64,000 nt of DNA, from the NCBI RefSeq assembly GCF_003143955.1, contig NZ_QFVS01000001.1, forward strand, positions 124,001 to 188,000, read 5' to 3'. Source of the DNA: Kurthia zopfii (GTDB taxonomy: Bacteria > Bacillota > Bacilli > Bacillales_A > Planococcaceae). Numbering within the stretch: position 1 is the first letter of the stretch; each line of letters begins with the position of its first letter. The notes below the pieces were generated by a model. It was not told the origin of the DNA and made no database searches. It saw only the letters and a program-made list of their open reading frames with translations. The position numbers and the translations under genes are program-made. Positions 47,490 to 57,134 of the stretch are shown piece after piece.

Positions 47490-47519
47490 AGTTCCTACAG
47501 TCGTTGTAGGAACTTTTTT
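47490..47519 (+). terminator. Rho-independent terminator after the amidase gene
   Basis: A perfect 10-bp stem AGTTCCTACA (47490-47499) with TGTAGGAACT (47505-47514), then a T run. Confidence 0.92.
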
Positions 47520-47599
47520 CATAGGGAATAACTATGAATTTCCTGTCAGACATGCTATTCTAATAGAGAGGTACGTACAACTAAAAAAGGAGATAAACT

Positions 47600-48268
47600 A
47601 TGACTACAAATATTGCATCATTAATCGATCACACTTTATTAAAACCAGAGGCTACAGCAGACCAAGTTGAGCAAATCTGCGCGGAAGCAAAGAAATATAA
47701 TTTTGCTTCAGTATGTGTAAATCCTGCATTCGTAGAACTTGCAGCAAAAGAATTACAAGGTGCTGAATCAAAAGTTTGTACAGTAATTGGTTTCCCGCTT
47801 GGCGCATCAACAAGTGCTACAAAAGCTTTCGAAACAAAAGACGCAATCGAAAAAGGCGCAACAGAAATCGATATGGTTATGAATATCGGAGCAATGAAAG
47901 CTGGCCAATTCGATGTTGTGTTAAATGATATGAAAGCTGTACGTGAAGCAGCAGGTCAAACACTTGTAAAAGTTATTTTAGAAACATGTTTATTAACAGA
48001 TTCAGAAAAAGAAAAAGCATGTGAATTAGCAGTTGAAGCGAAATTAGATTTCGTAAAAACATCTACTGGTTTCTCAACTGGTGGCGCAACTGTAGCGGAC
48101 GTAGCCCTTATGAGACGCGTTGTTGGAGCAGGCTTAGGCGTGAAAGCATCAGGTGGCGTACGTAGTCTTGAAGATCTTGAAGCAATGGTTGCAGCAGGAG
48201 CAAATCGCATCGGCGCAAGCTCAGGTGTTAAGATCATGAATGGATTAACTTCAGATTCAGAATATTAA
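47600..48268 (+). CDS. deoC: Deoxyribose-phosphate aldolase
   Basis: Class I aldolase splitting 2-deoxyribose 5-phosphate into glyceraldehyde 3-phosphate and acetaldehyde. It has 222 residues. It begins [14 protein letters not shown]. The Schiff-base lysine is in [16 protein letters not shown], and the second lysine is in [12 protein letters not shown]. It stands alone, without pdp or nupC. ATG 47600 follows AAAAGGAG. Confidence 0.97.
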   Translation: MTTNIASLIDHTLLKPEATADQVEQICAEAKKYNFASVCVNPAFVELAAKELQGAESKVCTVIGFPLGASTSATKAFETKDAIEKGATEIDMVMNIGAMKAGQFDVVLNDMKAVREAAGQTLVKVILETCLLTDSEKEKACELAVEAKLDFVKTSTGFSTGGATVADVALMRRVVGAGLGVKASGGVRSLEDLEAMVAAGANRIGASSGVKIMNGLTSDSEY

Positions 48269-48281
48269 TGTATTAGAACCC

Positions 48282-48310
48282 TTGACCGCAATACGTTTAT
48301 AGGGTATAAT
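48282..48310 (+). promoter_or_regulatory. Promoter of rpsU
   Basis: TTGACC (48282-48287) and TATAAT (48305-48310) with a 17-bp spacer, about 70 bp before the rpsU start. Confidence 0.85.
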
Positions 48311-48381
48311 TTCAAAGTAGACAACGATATGTTAGTCATATTTGTTGTGCTTGGACGTGTGTCGGAGGGAGGGAAAAAGAG

Positions 48382-48555
48382 ATGTCAAAAACTGTCGTGA
48401 GAAAAAACGAATCGCTTGAAGATGCTCTTCGCCGCTTCAAACGTACTGTATCTAAAAGCGGTACAATTCAAGAGGTAAGAAAACGCGAATTCTATGAAAA
48501 ACCTAGCGTAAAACGCAAAAAGAAATCAGAAGCTGCAAGAAAACGTAAGTTCTAG
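48382..48555 (+). CDS. rpsU: 30S ribosomal protein S21
   Basis: A 57-residue basic protein, [20 protein letters not shown] followed by RTVSKSG and a Lys/Arg-rich tail, typical of bS21. The ATG is preceded by GGAGGGAGGG. In B. subtilis yqeY follows directly; here the gene is monocistronic and ends at a terminator. Confidence 0.98.
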   Translation: MSKTVVRKNESLEDALRRFKRTVSKSGTIQEVRKREFYEKPSVKRKKKSEAARKRKF

Positions 48556-48620
48556 TTCCTAGACATTCCCTACGTTCTAAACACGCACTATCATGATTTA
48601 TTTAAATTGCAAATGAACGG

Positions 48621-48654
48621 AAGCCTGAAAATCACTTGATTTTCAGGCTTTTTT
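48621..48654 (+). terminator. Rho-independent terminator after rpsU
   Basis: A 13-bp stem AAGCCTGAAAATC (48621-48633) with its complement (48638-48650), a 4-base loop and a T run. Confidence 0.93.
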
Positions 48655-48880
48655 AGGTTTTTCAGAAAATATATATCCTAAATCGATTGATGCTTTTCCA
48701 AAATCAAAACTATTTAGTATTTCTATTACGATCATCAGGCCCAAACAAACCGCTGACAATAGGTTTTTTTGAAACTCTGATTCACATACATACTCATCGA
48801 AAGAAATAAGGAGGACTTCAGCCGAAGCACTAGTGTGGGCATTTGTTTTTTCTAAAAGTTAAAATCTTAATACTCTCGCA
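48655..48880. other. Intergenic region without recognised gene
   Basis: AT-rich spacer where yqeY would be expected. One minus-strand frame is open from 48858 to 48646 (71 codons) but has no ATG, GTG or TTG near its beginning, no ribosome site, and no recognised motif. A small CTTC/GAAG hairpin lies near 48817. Nothing else is seen. Confidence 0.5.
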
Positions 48881-48906
48881 AAAAAAAATCTCCCTCAAAA
48901 GGGAGA
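48876..48906 (-). terminator. Terminator of the small membrane gene (minus strand)
   Basis: A 7-bp stem TCTCCCT (48889-48895) with AGGGAGA (48900-48906). On the minus strand it is followed by nine T's. Confidence 0.85.
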
Positions 48907-48913
48907 AATAAAA

Positions 48914-49135
48914 CTAATCCATCGTTTGTTTTTTACCTAGCTCGATACCTTTTAAAATGTACCAAATGATAATGCCCATTACAATAACTGCAACGGAAGA
49001 TGTGATCGGATTAGGCTGTGTGAATGTCTTGTTGATGAAACTTCTAAAAGCAGGCAAACGTGTAACTTCGAAAATTGCCGCGATCGTGGTAATCCAAATA
49101 CCGACACCGATGACAAAAATCCAATTAAATTTCAA
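48914..49135 (-). CDS. Small membrane protein, two predicted helices
   Basis: A 73-residue protein. The two hydrophobic segments are WIFVIGVGIWITTIAAIF (about 4-21) and TSSVAVIVMGIIIWYILKG. A short loop (LPAFRSFINKTFTQPNP) lies between. The TTG at 49135 is eight bases after AAGGTGG; the upstream in-frame GTG is inside that ribosome site. No family recognised. Function unknown. Confidence 0.65.
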   Translation of the reverse strand: MKFNWIFVIGVGIWITTIAAIFEVTRLPAFRSFINKTFTQPNPITSSVAVIVMGIIIWYILKGIELGKKQTMD

Positions 49136-49321
49136 GAATAACGCCACCTTTTTACTTTAATAATTAATAAAGTTATTTTACCTCTTTTGAATCTCATTTG
49201 CCAAACAAACTTCATTGAAATTTAAAAATGTAATATTTGAAATAATTATACTCCCTAAATATTTGTATATTTTAGGTGGTTACAATATGCTAAATATACG
49301 CTTTAGATTGAGGTGAAAGTC

Positions 49322-51313
49322 ATGCAATTATTATTATGGTTTATTCAATTTAGTTTAGTAGGAATTATTATGTTTTTTGTAACTGGAAGATTGATTGGTA
49401 CAAGGCTGAGTATTTTTAAAAGGCTAATCGCTGTAGGATTGAGTGTCATCACTACGTCCGTCGTTTATTGGTTCACTTATATTCAGCATAATAAGACATT
49501 TTACACACCAGTGGAAAATGAATCGATTTTTGTCAGTATCTTTATTTGGGCAGCAAGTATATTACTAATCACGATGTTTTTCCATTTAGTTTTAGAGTTA
49601 TTTGAACCGATTAGTATTTCAAATCAGAGAAATGCATCGAAACAGAATTTCTTTATGCGATTATTGATTCGTTGGAAATTACAAAGACGATTAGCATCCG
49701 TATTTAGAATTGCTTTTAAACATGGTGTTGGACGGGCATTTGGATTTTGGCGTTCAGCTGAAAACGATCGAAGCAATGCGCGGTCATTTCGATTAATGCT
49801 TGAAGAATGTGATGGTATTTTTATTAAATTTGGACAAATGCTATCGACTCGAACAGATATTTTACCAGAGTCATTCACGAATGAGCTATCTGTTTTACAA
49901 GAAAATATTAAACCAATCCCGAAAGAAATAATCGAAGAAAAATTGATTAAATCGTACGGTGAAAATTGGCGTAGTAAGTTTTCGGAATTTGATTTAACAC
50001 CGATTGCTTCTGGTTCAATTGGACAAGTCCATCGCGCAACGCTTTTTGAACCACATCAAAAAGTTGTGGTGAAAATTTTACGTCCTGAGATTGGCGAATT
50101 ATTAAACAAAGATTTAGATTTACTCATCAATTTTGCTGCATGGTTAACGGAAGAATCAGTTTGGGCAGAGAATTTAGGCTTTTTAGAACTTGCTCAAAAC
50201 TTTGCGAATAATATGTTAGAAGAAATTAATTTCGAACTAGAAATGCGCAATATGGAACAAATTAGTAATTTGCTCAAAAAAGAAAAAAGTGATATTCAAA
50301 TTCCAAAGGTTTTTTCAAATGTTAGTGACGAAACAATTATCGTTATGGAATATTTCGATGGTGTGAAAATTACAGAAGCCGAAGAAGTGTTAGAGCGATT
50401 TAATAAGTCAAAAGAAGATGCTTTGGCGGAATTATTTAGTAGTTTCTTAATTCAAGTCATGACGACCGGGATTTTCCATGGAGATCCGCATCCGGGGAAT
50501 ATTCATATTTTAAAAGAAACTGGACAAGTTGCTATGCTGGATTTTGGTTCTGTTGGGCGAATCGGCAAATCCGAGCAACAAGGATTAACATTACTTTTCC
50601 TAGGTTATCACCGAAATGATGCGAAAATAGTTGTCGAATCATTACGCTATTTAATAGAAGATGATTCGCATTTATTAGAATTATCCTTTGAACAATCAGT
50701 GAGTCAATTACTCGCTCAAATCTCGTATTTAGAACATATTTCGACAAGTGAGGTCGTACAATCGCTGTTTGATTTAATTCAAAAACATCATATGCGTTTA
50801 TTCCCGATGGTTGGTGTGGCACTTAGAGCGCTCATCACACTTGAAGGTACAATTCAAAGTGTTTCAAGAGATTTTGATGCATTTAAACAAGCGAGTGAGT
50901 TTACGGCGAGTAAGAAAGTAATTACAAATCCAATTGAACAAGCAAAATCGCTGAAGAAAATAGCTGAAGAAGAAATTCTACTAGCATTACCAGTAATTCG
51001 AGCTTTACCTCAAAGATTGGATCAAATTACACGAAACTTTGAAAAAGGCGAAATGAAAATTAAGATGGATTTCACTTCTAATGATACGAATAAGGCTTTC
51101 CTTACAAAATGGTTATCGCAGTTTATGTTGTTACTAGTGGCGATTACATTTGGCGGTTTGTCGATCGGTATATTGGCTACTGCTCAATATATTCGCAGCA
51201 GTTATATTGCCTATTTAAACACAGCGGCCTATATTGGTTTATTCCTAAGTTTGATTATTTTAGTGCGACTTTCGATTCAAGTAATCAGAGAATATAAAAA
51301 AATTGCGAAATAA
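49322..51313 (+). CDS. ABC1/UbiB-family atypical kinase-like membrane protein
   Basis: A 663-residue protein. It has N-terminal hydrophobic helices (about 3-22, 35-50, 67-90), a UbiB/ADCK kinase-like domain, and two C-terminal helices (LSQFMLLLVAITFGGLSIGI and YIGLFLSLIILV). Family motifs are intact: FIKFGQMLSTRTDILP (KxGQ), PIASGSIGQVHRA (the Ala-rich loop replacing the P-loop), VVKILRP (Lys), FHGDPHPGNIHI and MLDFGSVGRI. UbiB proteins support quinone or lipid metabolism, but the substrate here is unknown. ATG 49322 follows GAGGTGA. It ends one base before the sigma-W-like promoter. Confidence 0.9.
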   Translation: MQLLLWFIQFSLVGIIMFFVTGRLIGTRLSIFKRLIAVGLSVITTSVVYWFTYIQHNKTFYTPVENESIFVSIFIWAASILLITMFFHLVLELFEPISISNQRNASKQNFFMRLLIRWKLQRRLASVFRIAFKHGVGRAFGFWRSAENDRSNARSFRLMLEECDGIFIKFGQMLSTRTDILPESFTNELSVLQENIKPIPKEIIEEKLIKSYGENWRSKFSEFDLTPIASGSIGQVHRATLFEPHQKVVVKILRPEIGELLNKDLDLLINFAAWLTEESVWAENLGFLELAQNFANNMLEEINFELEMRNMEQISNLLKKEKSDIQIPKVFSNVSDETIIVMEYFDGVKITEAEEVLERFNKSKEDALAELFSSFLIQVMTTGIFHGDPHPGNIHILKETGQVAMLDFGSVGRIGKSEQQGLTLLFLGYHRNDAKIVVESLRYLIEDDSHLLELSFEQSVSQLLAQISYLEHISTSEVVQSLFDLIQKHHMRLFPMVGVALRALITLEGTIQSVSRDFDAFKQASEFTASKKVITNPIEQAKSLKKIAEEEILLALPVIRALPQRLDQITRNFEKGEMKIKMDFTSNDTNKAFLTKWLSQFMLLLVAITFGGLSIGILATAQYIRSSYIAYLNTAAYIGLFLSLIILVRLSIQVIREYKKIAK

Positions 51314-51339
51314 TGAAACCATTTTCAATGTCGTACGTA
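51314..51339 (+). promoter_or_regulatory. Sigma-W-type promoter of nfeD-floA
   Basis: TGAAAC (51314-51319), 16 bases, then CGTA (51336-51339) matches the sigma-W consensus TGAAAC-N16-CGTA exactly. In B. subtilis the orthologous yqeZ-floA-yqfB operon is controlled by sigma-W, so position and sequence agree. An overlapping CGTA at 51332 is 4 bp closer and less likely. Confidence 0.85.
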
Positions 51340-51388
51340 AATTAAGCGTTATCATAGTGACTGAGTAGAAATCTGGGTGGTGATTTTA

Positions 51389-52039
51389 ATGTTAGACAAC
51401 GTAGTTGATTTTGTCACAAATCCTATTGTAGTATTAGTGTTACTTCCAATTATTAGTTTATTATTTATTACTTCCCTTTTTACAAAAGGCCTTGGAATTG
51501 GTGGTATACTAGGTTCTATACTATTAGTTTTATTTTTTGCGGCTCATTCAATTGAAGGATACTCTTCACCAGGTTTAATTTTTTTATTTTTGATTGGCGT
51601 TCTATTTATCTTTTTAGAATTAATCATACCTGGATTGATTATTGGCACGATTGGATTTGCGTCCATTTCGGCAAGTATCCTTTATACAGGAGCTGATTTT
51701 ATGCTTACAGCTTATGCGTTGGCAATTGCATTAGTTGTAGCGATTTTAGGGATGGTGATTTTGATGAAGCTTTTTGGAAAGAAAATGTCTGTGTTCAATC
51801 GAATGGTCCTAACGGATTCTACAGATACAGAAAAAGGCTATGTGTCTAACGTTAATCGCACCGAATTATTACAGAGAGAAGCGAAGACCGTCACGCCTTT
51901 ACGTCCATCTGGTGTAGTCATGTTAGATGGCGAGCGTTTAGATGTAGTTTCAGAAGGTAGCTTTATTGATGTTGATTGTCTAGTAGTCATCATCAAGGTA
52001 GAAGGCTCACGAGTAGTAGTACGTGAGAAAAAAGAATAG
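51389..52039 (+). CDS. NfeD-family membrane protein (short form, YqeZ C-terminal part)
   Basis: A 216-residue protein with about four membrane helices (about 11-90 and 95-130) followed by an NfeD OB-fold domain: RTELLQREAKTVTPLRPSGVVMLDGERLDVVSEGSFIDVDCLVVIIKVEGSRVVV. B. subtilis YqeZ is about twice as long because of an N-terminal ClpP-like protease domain, absent here; the frame is closed by TGA at 51362. NfeD partners flotillin in membrane domains. ATG 51389 follows GGGTGGTGAT. Confidence 0.92.
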   Translation: MLDNVVDFVTNPIVVLVLLPIISLLFITSLFTKGLGIGGILGSILLVLFFAAHSIEGYSSPGLIFLFLIGVLFIFLELIIPGLIIGTIGFASISASILYTGADFMLTAYALAIALVVAILGMVILMKLFGKKMSVFNRMVLTDSTDTEKGYVSNVNRTELLQREAKTVTPLRPSGVVMLDGERLDVVSEGSFIDVDCLVVIIKVEGSRVVVREKKE

Positions 52040-52054
52040 TAGGGGGCATTTATA

Positions 52055-53059
52055 ATGGAAGCAGTAGCTTTAACTGGTGGCATGATTTCAGCAATCATCG
52101 CGATCGTAATTGCAATAATTTTATTAGCAATTTTATTCACGTTTGTTCCAGTAGCACTATGGATTTCAGCGTTAGCAGCTGGCGTAAAAGTAAGTATTTT
52201 AACGTTGATAGGTATGCGTTTAAGACGTGTTACACCATCTCGTATCGTAAACCCATTAATTAAAGCGCATAAAGCGGGGATTGATGTAACAATTAACCAA
52301 CTTGAGAGTCACTATTTAGCAGGGGGTAACGTTGACCGCGTAGTAAACGCGTTAATCGCAGCTCACCGTGCCAATATCGAATTAACTTTTGAGCGTTGTG
52401 CAGCGATCGATTTAGCAGGTCGTGACGTTTTAGAAGCAGTTCAAATGTCAGTAAACCCTAAAGTAATTGAAACACCATTTATCGCAGGTGTGGCAATGAA
52501 CGGGATTGAAGTAAAAGCAAAAGCACGTATTACAGTTCGTGCAAACATCGACCGTCTAGTAGGTGGTGCTGGTGAAGAAACAATCATCGCCCGTGTTGGT
52601 GAAGGTATTGTATCTACAATCGGTAGTGCTAAAGGACATACAGAAGTTCTTGAAAACCCAGATATGATTTCTCAAACAGTTCTTGCAAAAGGACTTGATT
52701 CAGGTACAGCATTCGAAATTCTATCAATTGATATCGCGGACGTAGATGTCGGCAAAAACATTGGTGCGGAATTACAAATGGAACAAGCTGAAGCAGATAA
52801 AAATATCGCTCAAGCAAAAGCCGAAGAACGTCGTGCAATGGCTGTTGCCAACGAACAAGAAATGGTTGCCCGTGTACAAGAGATGAAAGCGAAAGTTGTA
52901 GAAGCAGAGGCAGAAGTTCCTCTAGCTCTTGCTGAAGCATTCAAATCAGGTAACCTTGGTGTTATGGATTACATGAACTACCAAAACGTTCAAGCGGATA
53001 CTAGCATGCGTAATTCAATTAGTAAAATGGATGATTCGCATTCAAAAGGTGACGAATAA
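52055..53059 (+). CDS. floA: Flotillin-like protein FloA (YqfA)
   Basis: A 334-residue SPFH-type scaffold of bacterial membrane microdomains. The N-terminal hairpin membrane segment (about 5-45) is followed by [44 protein letters not shown]. An Ala/Glu-rich helical region ([30 protein letters not shown]) near the C-terminus has the EA repeats of flotillins. It sits 15 bp after nfeD, under the same sigma-W-like promoter. Confidence 0.97.
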   Translation: MEAVALTGGMISAIIAIVIAIILLAILFTFVPVALWISALAAGVKVSILTLIGMRLRRVTPSRIVNPLIKAHKAGIDVTINQLESHYLAGGNVDRVVNALIAAHRANIELTFERCAAIDLAGRDVLEAVQMSVNPKVIETPFIAGVAMNGIEVKAKARITVRANIDRLVGGAGEETIIARVGEGIVSTIGSAKGHTEVLENPDMISQTVLAKGLDSGTAFEILSIDIADVDVGKNIGAELQMEQAEADKNIAQAKAEERRAMAVANEQEMVARVQEMKAKVVEAEAEVPLALAEAFKSGNLGVMDYMNYQNVQADTSMRNSISKMDDSHSKGDE

Positions 53060-53080
53060 TCATTGAGAGGAGATTGACAA

Positions 53081-53581
53081 ATGGAAGGCTTAATCATTTT
53101 TATTGTCATCTCAGTTATTAGTTTTGTGTTGAACAAAGCTAAAGGTGGCGATGAGGAAACGCAGCAAAAGCGTAAACAAATGCCACCAATGAGCAATAAT
53201 ACTCCTCAAAATCGTAGAGTAGAGCAAAGTAAACCGCGTACTCTAGAAGATTTTGCGAAAAAAATTACGAGTGAGATTGAGAAGAAATTCGAAGAACCTA
53301 CGAATCAGCGTAAGATTAAAGAAGTGAAAATGAAATCTCAAACGAAAATTCAAGAGTATTACGCAAATAAACAAGGTACTGAATCGACACAAGGACAAAG
53401 TGCCGGGCGTGCTAACAGTTCCATCTTAGAGAGATCTAAGCAACTTCAAGAGAAGAGGGATCAAAAACTTCATCCGCAGAAATCAGCGAGAAGTGCCATT
53501 GTTCCGAACACTCAAAAAGGAATTGCACAAGCGATCATTATGTCTGAAATCCTTTCTCCACCTGTTTCGAAGCGTAAATAA
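53081..53581 (+). CDS. Hypothetical membrane-anchored basic protein (YqfB position)
   Basis: A 166-residue protein. It has an N-terminal hydrophobic segment (LIIFIVISVISFVLNKA, 4-20) and a long, Lys/Gln/Ser-rich, probably disordered chain. Helical stretches include EDFAKKITSEIEKKFEE and ILERSKQLQEKRDQKL, and it ends GIAQAIIMSEILSPPVSKRK. It occupies the yqfB slot after floA and probably shares the sigma-W transcript; sequence similarity to YqfB could not be judged. Function unknown. Confidence 0.8.
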   Translation: MEGLIIFIVISVISFVLNKAKGGDEETQQKRKQMPPMSNNTPQNRRVEQSKPRTLEDFAKKITSEIEKKFEEPTNQRKIKEVKMKSQTKIQEYYANKQGTESTQGQSAGRANSSILERSKQLQEKRDQKLHPQKSARSAIVPNTQKGIAQAIIMSEILSPPVSKRK

Positions 53582-53582
53582 C

Positions 53583-53617
53583 ACTCGTAGGAGGATTTTT
53601 CCTCCTGCGAGTTTTTT
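53583..53617 (+). terminator. Rho-independent terminator of the nfeD-floA operon
   Basis: A 12-bp stem (53583-53594 with 53601-53612) ACTCGTAGGAGG/CCTCCTGCGAGT with one G-U pair, then six T's. Confidence 0.93.
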
Positions 53618-53938
53618 ATTTTTTTGAAAAATACATAGGCCACTTTTGACTTTCAGAAATACCGAATGCTTCACGCTTTTCATCTGCTTTTTACAATGCA
53701 TTCATAAATGAATTTGGCTATTAGCGAATTGAATGATGTAGAGTCGAAATATAAAAGTTTAACAATTTAGGGAGTATTAATTGGCATTAATTAGGGGTAT
53801 ATAGAGTGTAAAGGGAGGTTTTAGCTTTTCATGTTGTGTATGGAGTGATAAGCTAGAAATGGTAAGGATATCCCTTGCTTTTATGATTAGTGAGTAGTAA
53901 TGAGAGAGAAAAAACTTGCACTACTAAGGAGATAAAAA
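53618..53938. other. Intergenic region before phoH (yqfC-yqfD absent)
   Basis: About 320 bp with no supported gene. In spore-forming Bacillus yqfC and yqfD lie here. On the minus strand, 53619-53690 reads DEKREAFGISESQKWPMY then FSKK and a stop, bounded upstream by a stop; it may be a decayed fragment. The phoH promoter is not obvious. Confidence 0.45.
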
Positions 53939-54901
53939 ATGACAGAACAACAACCTATTCAGTTAACTTTAAAAGATCCGAATGAAGCGGTATTACTTCT
54001 AGGAGTTTCAGATAGTAATTTGAAATTGATTGAAGAAACTTTCGATATTCAAATCATTACTAGAGGAGATGCTATCGTCATTGTCGGTAGTGAAGATCAA
54101 AAGGCTGAAGCGGCTGCGCTGATTGAACAGTTATTGAAAGTAATCCGAAAAGATATTAATATTAATCAAAGAGATGTAGTTTCTGCAATCGAGATGTCGA
54201 AAGCAGGTACGATTGAATATTTTTCAGAGTTATATGATGAAGTGATTGCGCGCAATACAAAAGGCAAAATTATTCGAGCAAAAACAATTGGTCAGCGTAA
54301 TTACATTAAAGCAATTAAAAATAAGGACTTAGTTTTCGGAATTGGTCCAGCTGGTACGGGTAAAACATATCTAGCAGTTGTAATGGCTGTTACTGCTTTG
54401 AAAAATAATGCAGTTAAGCGTATTGTCCTAACTCGACCAGCAGTAGAAGCGGGTGAGAGTCTAGGATTCCTACCGGGTGATTTAAAAGAGAAGGTAGATC
54501 CTTACTTAAGACCTCTGTATGACGCCCTGCATGATGTATTAGGGCTTGAACAGACGACGCGTATGATTGAGCGAGGAACGATTGAAATCGCTCCACTAGC
54601 GTATATGAGAGGTCGTACACTGGATGATGCATTCGTGATTTTAGATGAAGCTCAAAATACGACGAAAGCGCAAATGAAAATGTTCTTAACGCGCTTAGGT
54701 TTTGGCTCGAAAATGATCATTACAGGTGATAAGACGCAAATCGATTTACCGAAAGGTGTCGGCTCTGGTCTCACACATGCAGAATATATTTTAAGAGGTG
54801 TGAAAGACGTATCCATTCAAATACTCGAAGCGGGCGACATTGTACGCCATCCGTTAGTTGCGAAAATAATTACTGCCTACGACTCTGAACAACAAGATTA
54901 A
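53939..54901 (+). CDS. phoH: PhoH-like ATPase
   Basis: A 320-residue P-loop protein. The N-terminal KH-like region (NEAVLLLGVSDSNLKLIEETF) precedes Walker A FGIGPAGTGKTYLAVVMAV near residue 138 and Walker B AFVILDEAQNTTKAQMK. PhoH proteins are predicted RNA helicases or ATPases. It occurs next to ybeY and era in many bacteria, which points to RNA metabolism. ATG 53939 follows AAGGAG. Confidence 0.95.
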   Translation: MTEQQPIQLTLKDPNEAVLLLGVSDSNLKLIEETFDIQIITRGDAIVIVGSEDQKAEAAALIEQLLKVIRKDININQRDVVSAIEMSKAGTIEYFSELYDEVIARNTKGKIIRAKTIGQRNYIKAIKNKDLVFGIGPAGTGKTYLAVVMAVTALKNNAVKRIVLTRPAVEAGESLGFLPGDLKEKVDPYLRPLYDALHDVLGLEQTTRMIERGTIEIAPLAYMRGRTLDDAFVILDEAQNTTKAQMKMFLTRLGFGSKMIITGDKTQIDLPKGVGSGLTHAEYILRGVKDVSIQILEAGDIVRHPLVAKIITAYDSEQQD

Positions 54902-54914
54902 TGGTTTGTGAATT

Positions 54915-54952
54915 AAATTCGAGAACTTTCAAAAAGGTTCTCGAATTTTTAC
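54915..54952 (+). terminator. Terminator or attenuator between phoH and pgpH
   Basis: A perfect 12-bp stem AAATTCGAGAAC (54915-54926) with GTTCTCGAATTT (54937-54948), then a short T run. It may only partly stop transcription toward pgpH. Confidence 0.85.
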
Positions 54953-54987
54953 TATGTTCAATTATTACATAAAGAGAGGTGAGTAAA

Positions 54988-57123
54988 GTGTCGACCTTGA
55001 TTACAAAATTAAATAAGATCCTACGCTTTCCCCTTCTTCTAACAATTGTTTTATTAATTACTGGCGTTTTGCAATATATGTTAATGGCGAAAGATGTTCA
55101 AGGACAGCATTATGACTTGAAATTATTCCAAGTGTCCCCAGAAACAATTCGTTCGGTAAAAACAATAGAAGATATTGAGAAAACGAAGAAAGAAAGAGAA
55201 GCGGCCGCGAATGAAGTGGAGCCAGTCTATTCTTATTCTGAAGAGAAAGGGAAAAATCAGGTTTCAACTGTTAACACATTCTTTGATGATCTATTTGAAA
55301 GTAAGCAAAATCTTTCAGATGTGAAGAAAAAAGAAAAGAATAAAGCAATGAATAAAGAAATTGATGCGATCGTAAAAGATTTAGATAGTTTAGCAGTGGA
55401 TGTTCCAAGGATAGATGTGAATAAAGCGGATCTGCGCATTCTATTAAATCAAGATACAGCTGAATTAAAAATGATGCAGGATGAGATTACGAAAGCGATT
55501 ACTGATCAAATGTCAGTACCGATTCGCGATGATCGCTTAGTTGAAGCGAAGGCAAGTATCGAAAGATCGATTCGATATAGTTCAGTATTTCCAGAATCAG
55601 TAAAGGGTATTGGTATTCGAATCGCACGTTCTGCCCTCGTTGTGAATGAGACAAAAGATATTAAAGCAACGAAGGAAAGAATGGAGTTAGCGAGTGCTAA
55701 TATTGATCCTACGCGTATTTTACAAGGTCAAATAATCGTCCAAGAAGGGCAAGTAATTGATCGTGAAATATATAGACAGCTAGAAATGACTGGTTTATTA
55801 AGCGATAAAGTATCGAATAAACCAATGATCGGTTTAGCGATTCTCATTTTATTACAAATGATCTTTTTCTATGCGATTTTCACATCAAATAAAGAAAAAT
55901 CTAATTTCTCGAAAACGAGAGATCTTTTTATTACTGTATTAGTTTATATACTTGCGCTCGTATTAATGGAGTTATTAAATTTAATTGATGGAGAATTTGA
56001 TGTCATCATAGGATTCTTATTCCCAGCAGCGATTGTACCTCTATTACTACGGATATTAGTTAGTGAGCGTTTGGCGATTCTAGCGACGGTTATGCTGGGG
56101 CTATCAGCAGGAATTATATTCCAAGAAGGTTATTCGACTGTCATGCAGATGGAAGTAGCGCTATATATGATTATTAGTGGTGTTAGTTGTTTAATTTTCA
56201 CGAGAAGAATTGAAAATCGCTCGAAAATTTTACAAACGAGTTTCCAAGTAGCAGGAATCAATATTTTATTCATCGCTTTCTACTTATTATTAACGCAATC
56301 GAATTATACGTGGAATGAATTATTATTCTATTTAATAGCAGCGATTGTTTCAGCTGTTGTATCAGGTGCATTGACGATTGGTTTATTACCATTTATTGAA
56401 TCGGCATTTGGCATTATTTCAAGCTTCCGATTAATCGAATTATCGAATCCGAATCACCCATTACTGAAAAAAATATTAATGGAAGCGCCTGGTACTTATC
56501 ATCATAGTATTATGGTGGCGAATTTAGCAGAAGCAGCATGTGAAGCAGTTGGAGCGAATGGTTTATTAGCGAGAGTGGGTTGTTATTATCATGATGTTGG
56601 TAAGACGAAGCGACCTGGATTCTTTGTTGAGAACCAAATGAACGGCTTTAATCCACATGATCAGTTGCCACCGACGTCTTCTAGCGATATAATTATTGCC
56701 CATGTGGAAGATGGTGTGAAGATTCTAGAACAGTATAAAATGCCGAGAGAAATTATTGACGTAGCTGCACAGCATCATGGAACTACTTTAGTGAAATTCT
56801 TCTATTTCAAAGCGAAGGAATTAGATCCAGATGTCAATGAAGCGAACTTTAGATATTCTGGACCAAAACCTCAAACGAAGGAAAATGCTATAATTTGTGT
56901 AGCAGATAGTGTTGAGGCAGCAGTTCGTTCTATGAAAGAGCCAACAGCCGAGAAGATTAGAAATCTCGTTCATGCCATTGCACAAGATAAATTAATGGAT
57001 GGACAATTTGACGAATGTGACCTGTCGATTAAAGAATTGAAGACGATTGAGAAAATTTTCTGCGATACATTGAACGGCACATTCCACTCGAGAATTGAAT
57101 ATCCAAAGGAAGAAAAAGCTTAG
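54988..57123 (+). CDS. pgpH: 7TM-HD cyclic-di-AMP phosphodiesterase PgpH (YqfF)
   Basis: A 711-residue membrane protein that degrades c-di-AMP. It has one N-terminal helix ([20 protein letters not shown]), an extracytoplasmic 7TMR-HDED region (about 45-270), seven transmembrane helices (about 275-460), and a cytoplasmic HD domain with [32 protein letters not shown] and [15 protein letters not shown]. The metal-binding HD pair and later His residues are present. GTG 54988 after GAGAGGTGAG; an in-frame GTG nine bases upstream overlaps that site. Confidence 0.95.
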   Translation: MSTLITKLNKILRFPLLLTIVLLITGVLQYMLMAKDVQGQHYDLKLFQVSPETIRSVKTIEDIEKTKKEREAAANEVEPVYSYSEEKGKNQVSTVNTFFDDLFESKQNLSDVKKKEKNKAMNKEIDAIVKDLDSLAVDVPRIDVNKADLRILLNQDTAELKMMQDEITKAITDQMSVPIRDDRLVEAKASIERSIRYSSVFPESVKGIGIRIARSALVVNETKDIKATKERMELASANIDPTRILQGQIIVQEGQVIDREIYRQLEMTGLLSDKVSNKPMIGLAILILLQMIFFYAIFTSNKEKSNFSKTRDLFITVLVYILALVLMELLNLIDGEFDVIIGFLFPAAIVPLLLRILVSERLAILATVMLGLSAGIIFQEGYSTVMQMEVALYMIISGVSCLIFTRRIENRSKILQTSFQVAGINILFIAFYLLLTQSNYTWNELLFYLIAAIVSAVVSGALTIGLLPFIESAFGIISSFRLIELSNPNHPLLKKILMEAPGTYHHSIMVANLAEAACEAVGANGLLARVGCYYHDVGKTKRPGFFVENQMNGFNPHDQLPPTSSSDIIIAHVEDGVKILEQYKMPREIIDVAAQHHGTTLVKFFYFKAKELDPDVNEANFRYSGPKPQTKENAIICVADSVEAAVRSMKEPTAEKIRNLVHAIAQDKLMDGQFDECDLSIKELKTIEKIFCDTLNGTFHSRIEYPKEEKA

Positions 57124-57134
57124 GAGGCTTTCAT

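Noticed and set aside
48646-48858. Minus-strand frame open for 71 codons (NAHTSASAEVLLISFDEY)
   Set aside because: No usable start codon or ribosome site, it overlaps the rpsU terminator, and no family is recognised.
53619-53690. Minus-strand 22-codon stretch ending in a stop, reading DEKREAFGISESQKWPMY
   Set aside because: Looks like a protein C-terminus but is bounded upstream by a stop and has no start; too short to identify, so not called a pseudogene.
53483-53701. Minus-strand 72-codon ORF over the end of the YqfB-position gene
   Set aside because: Overlaps a real gene and a terminator, has an odd Lys/Cys composition and no ribosome site; a shadow frame.
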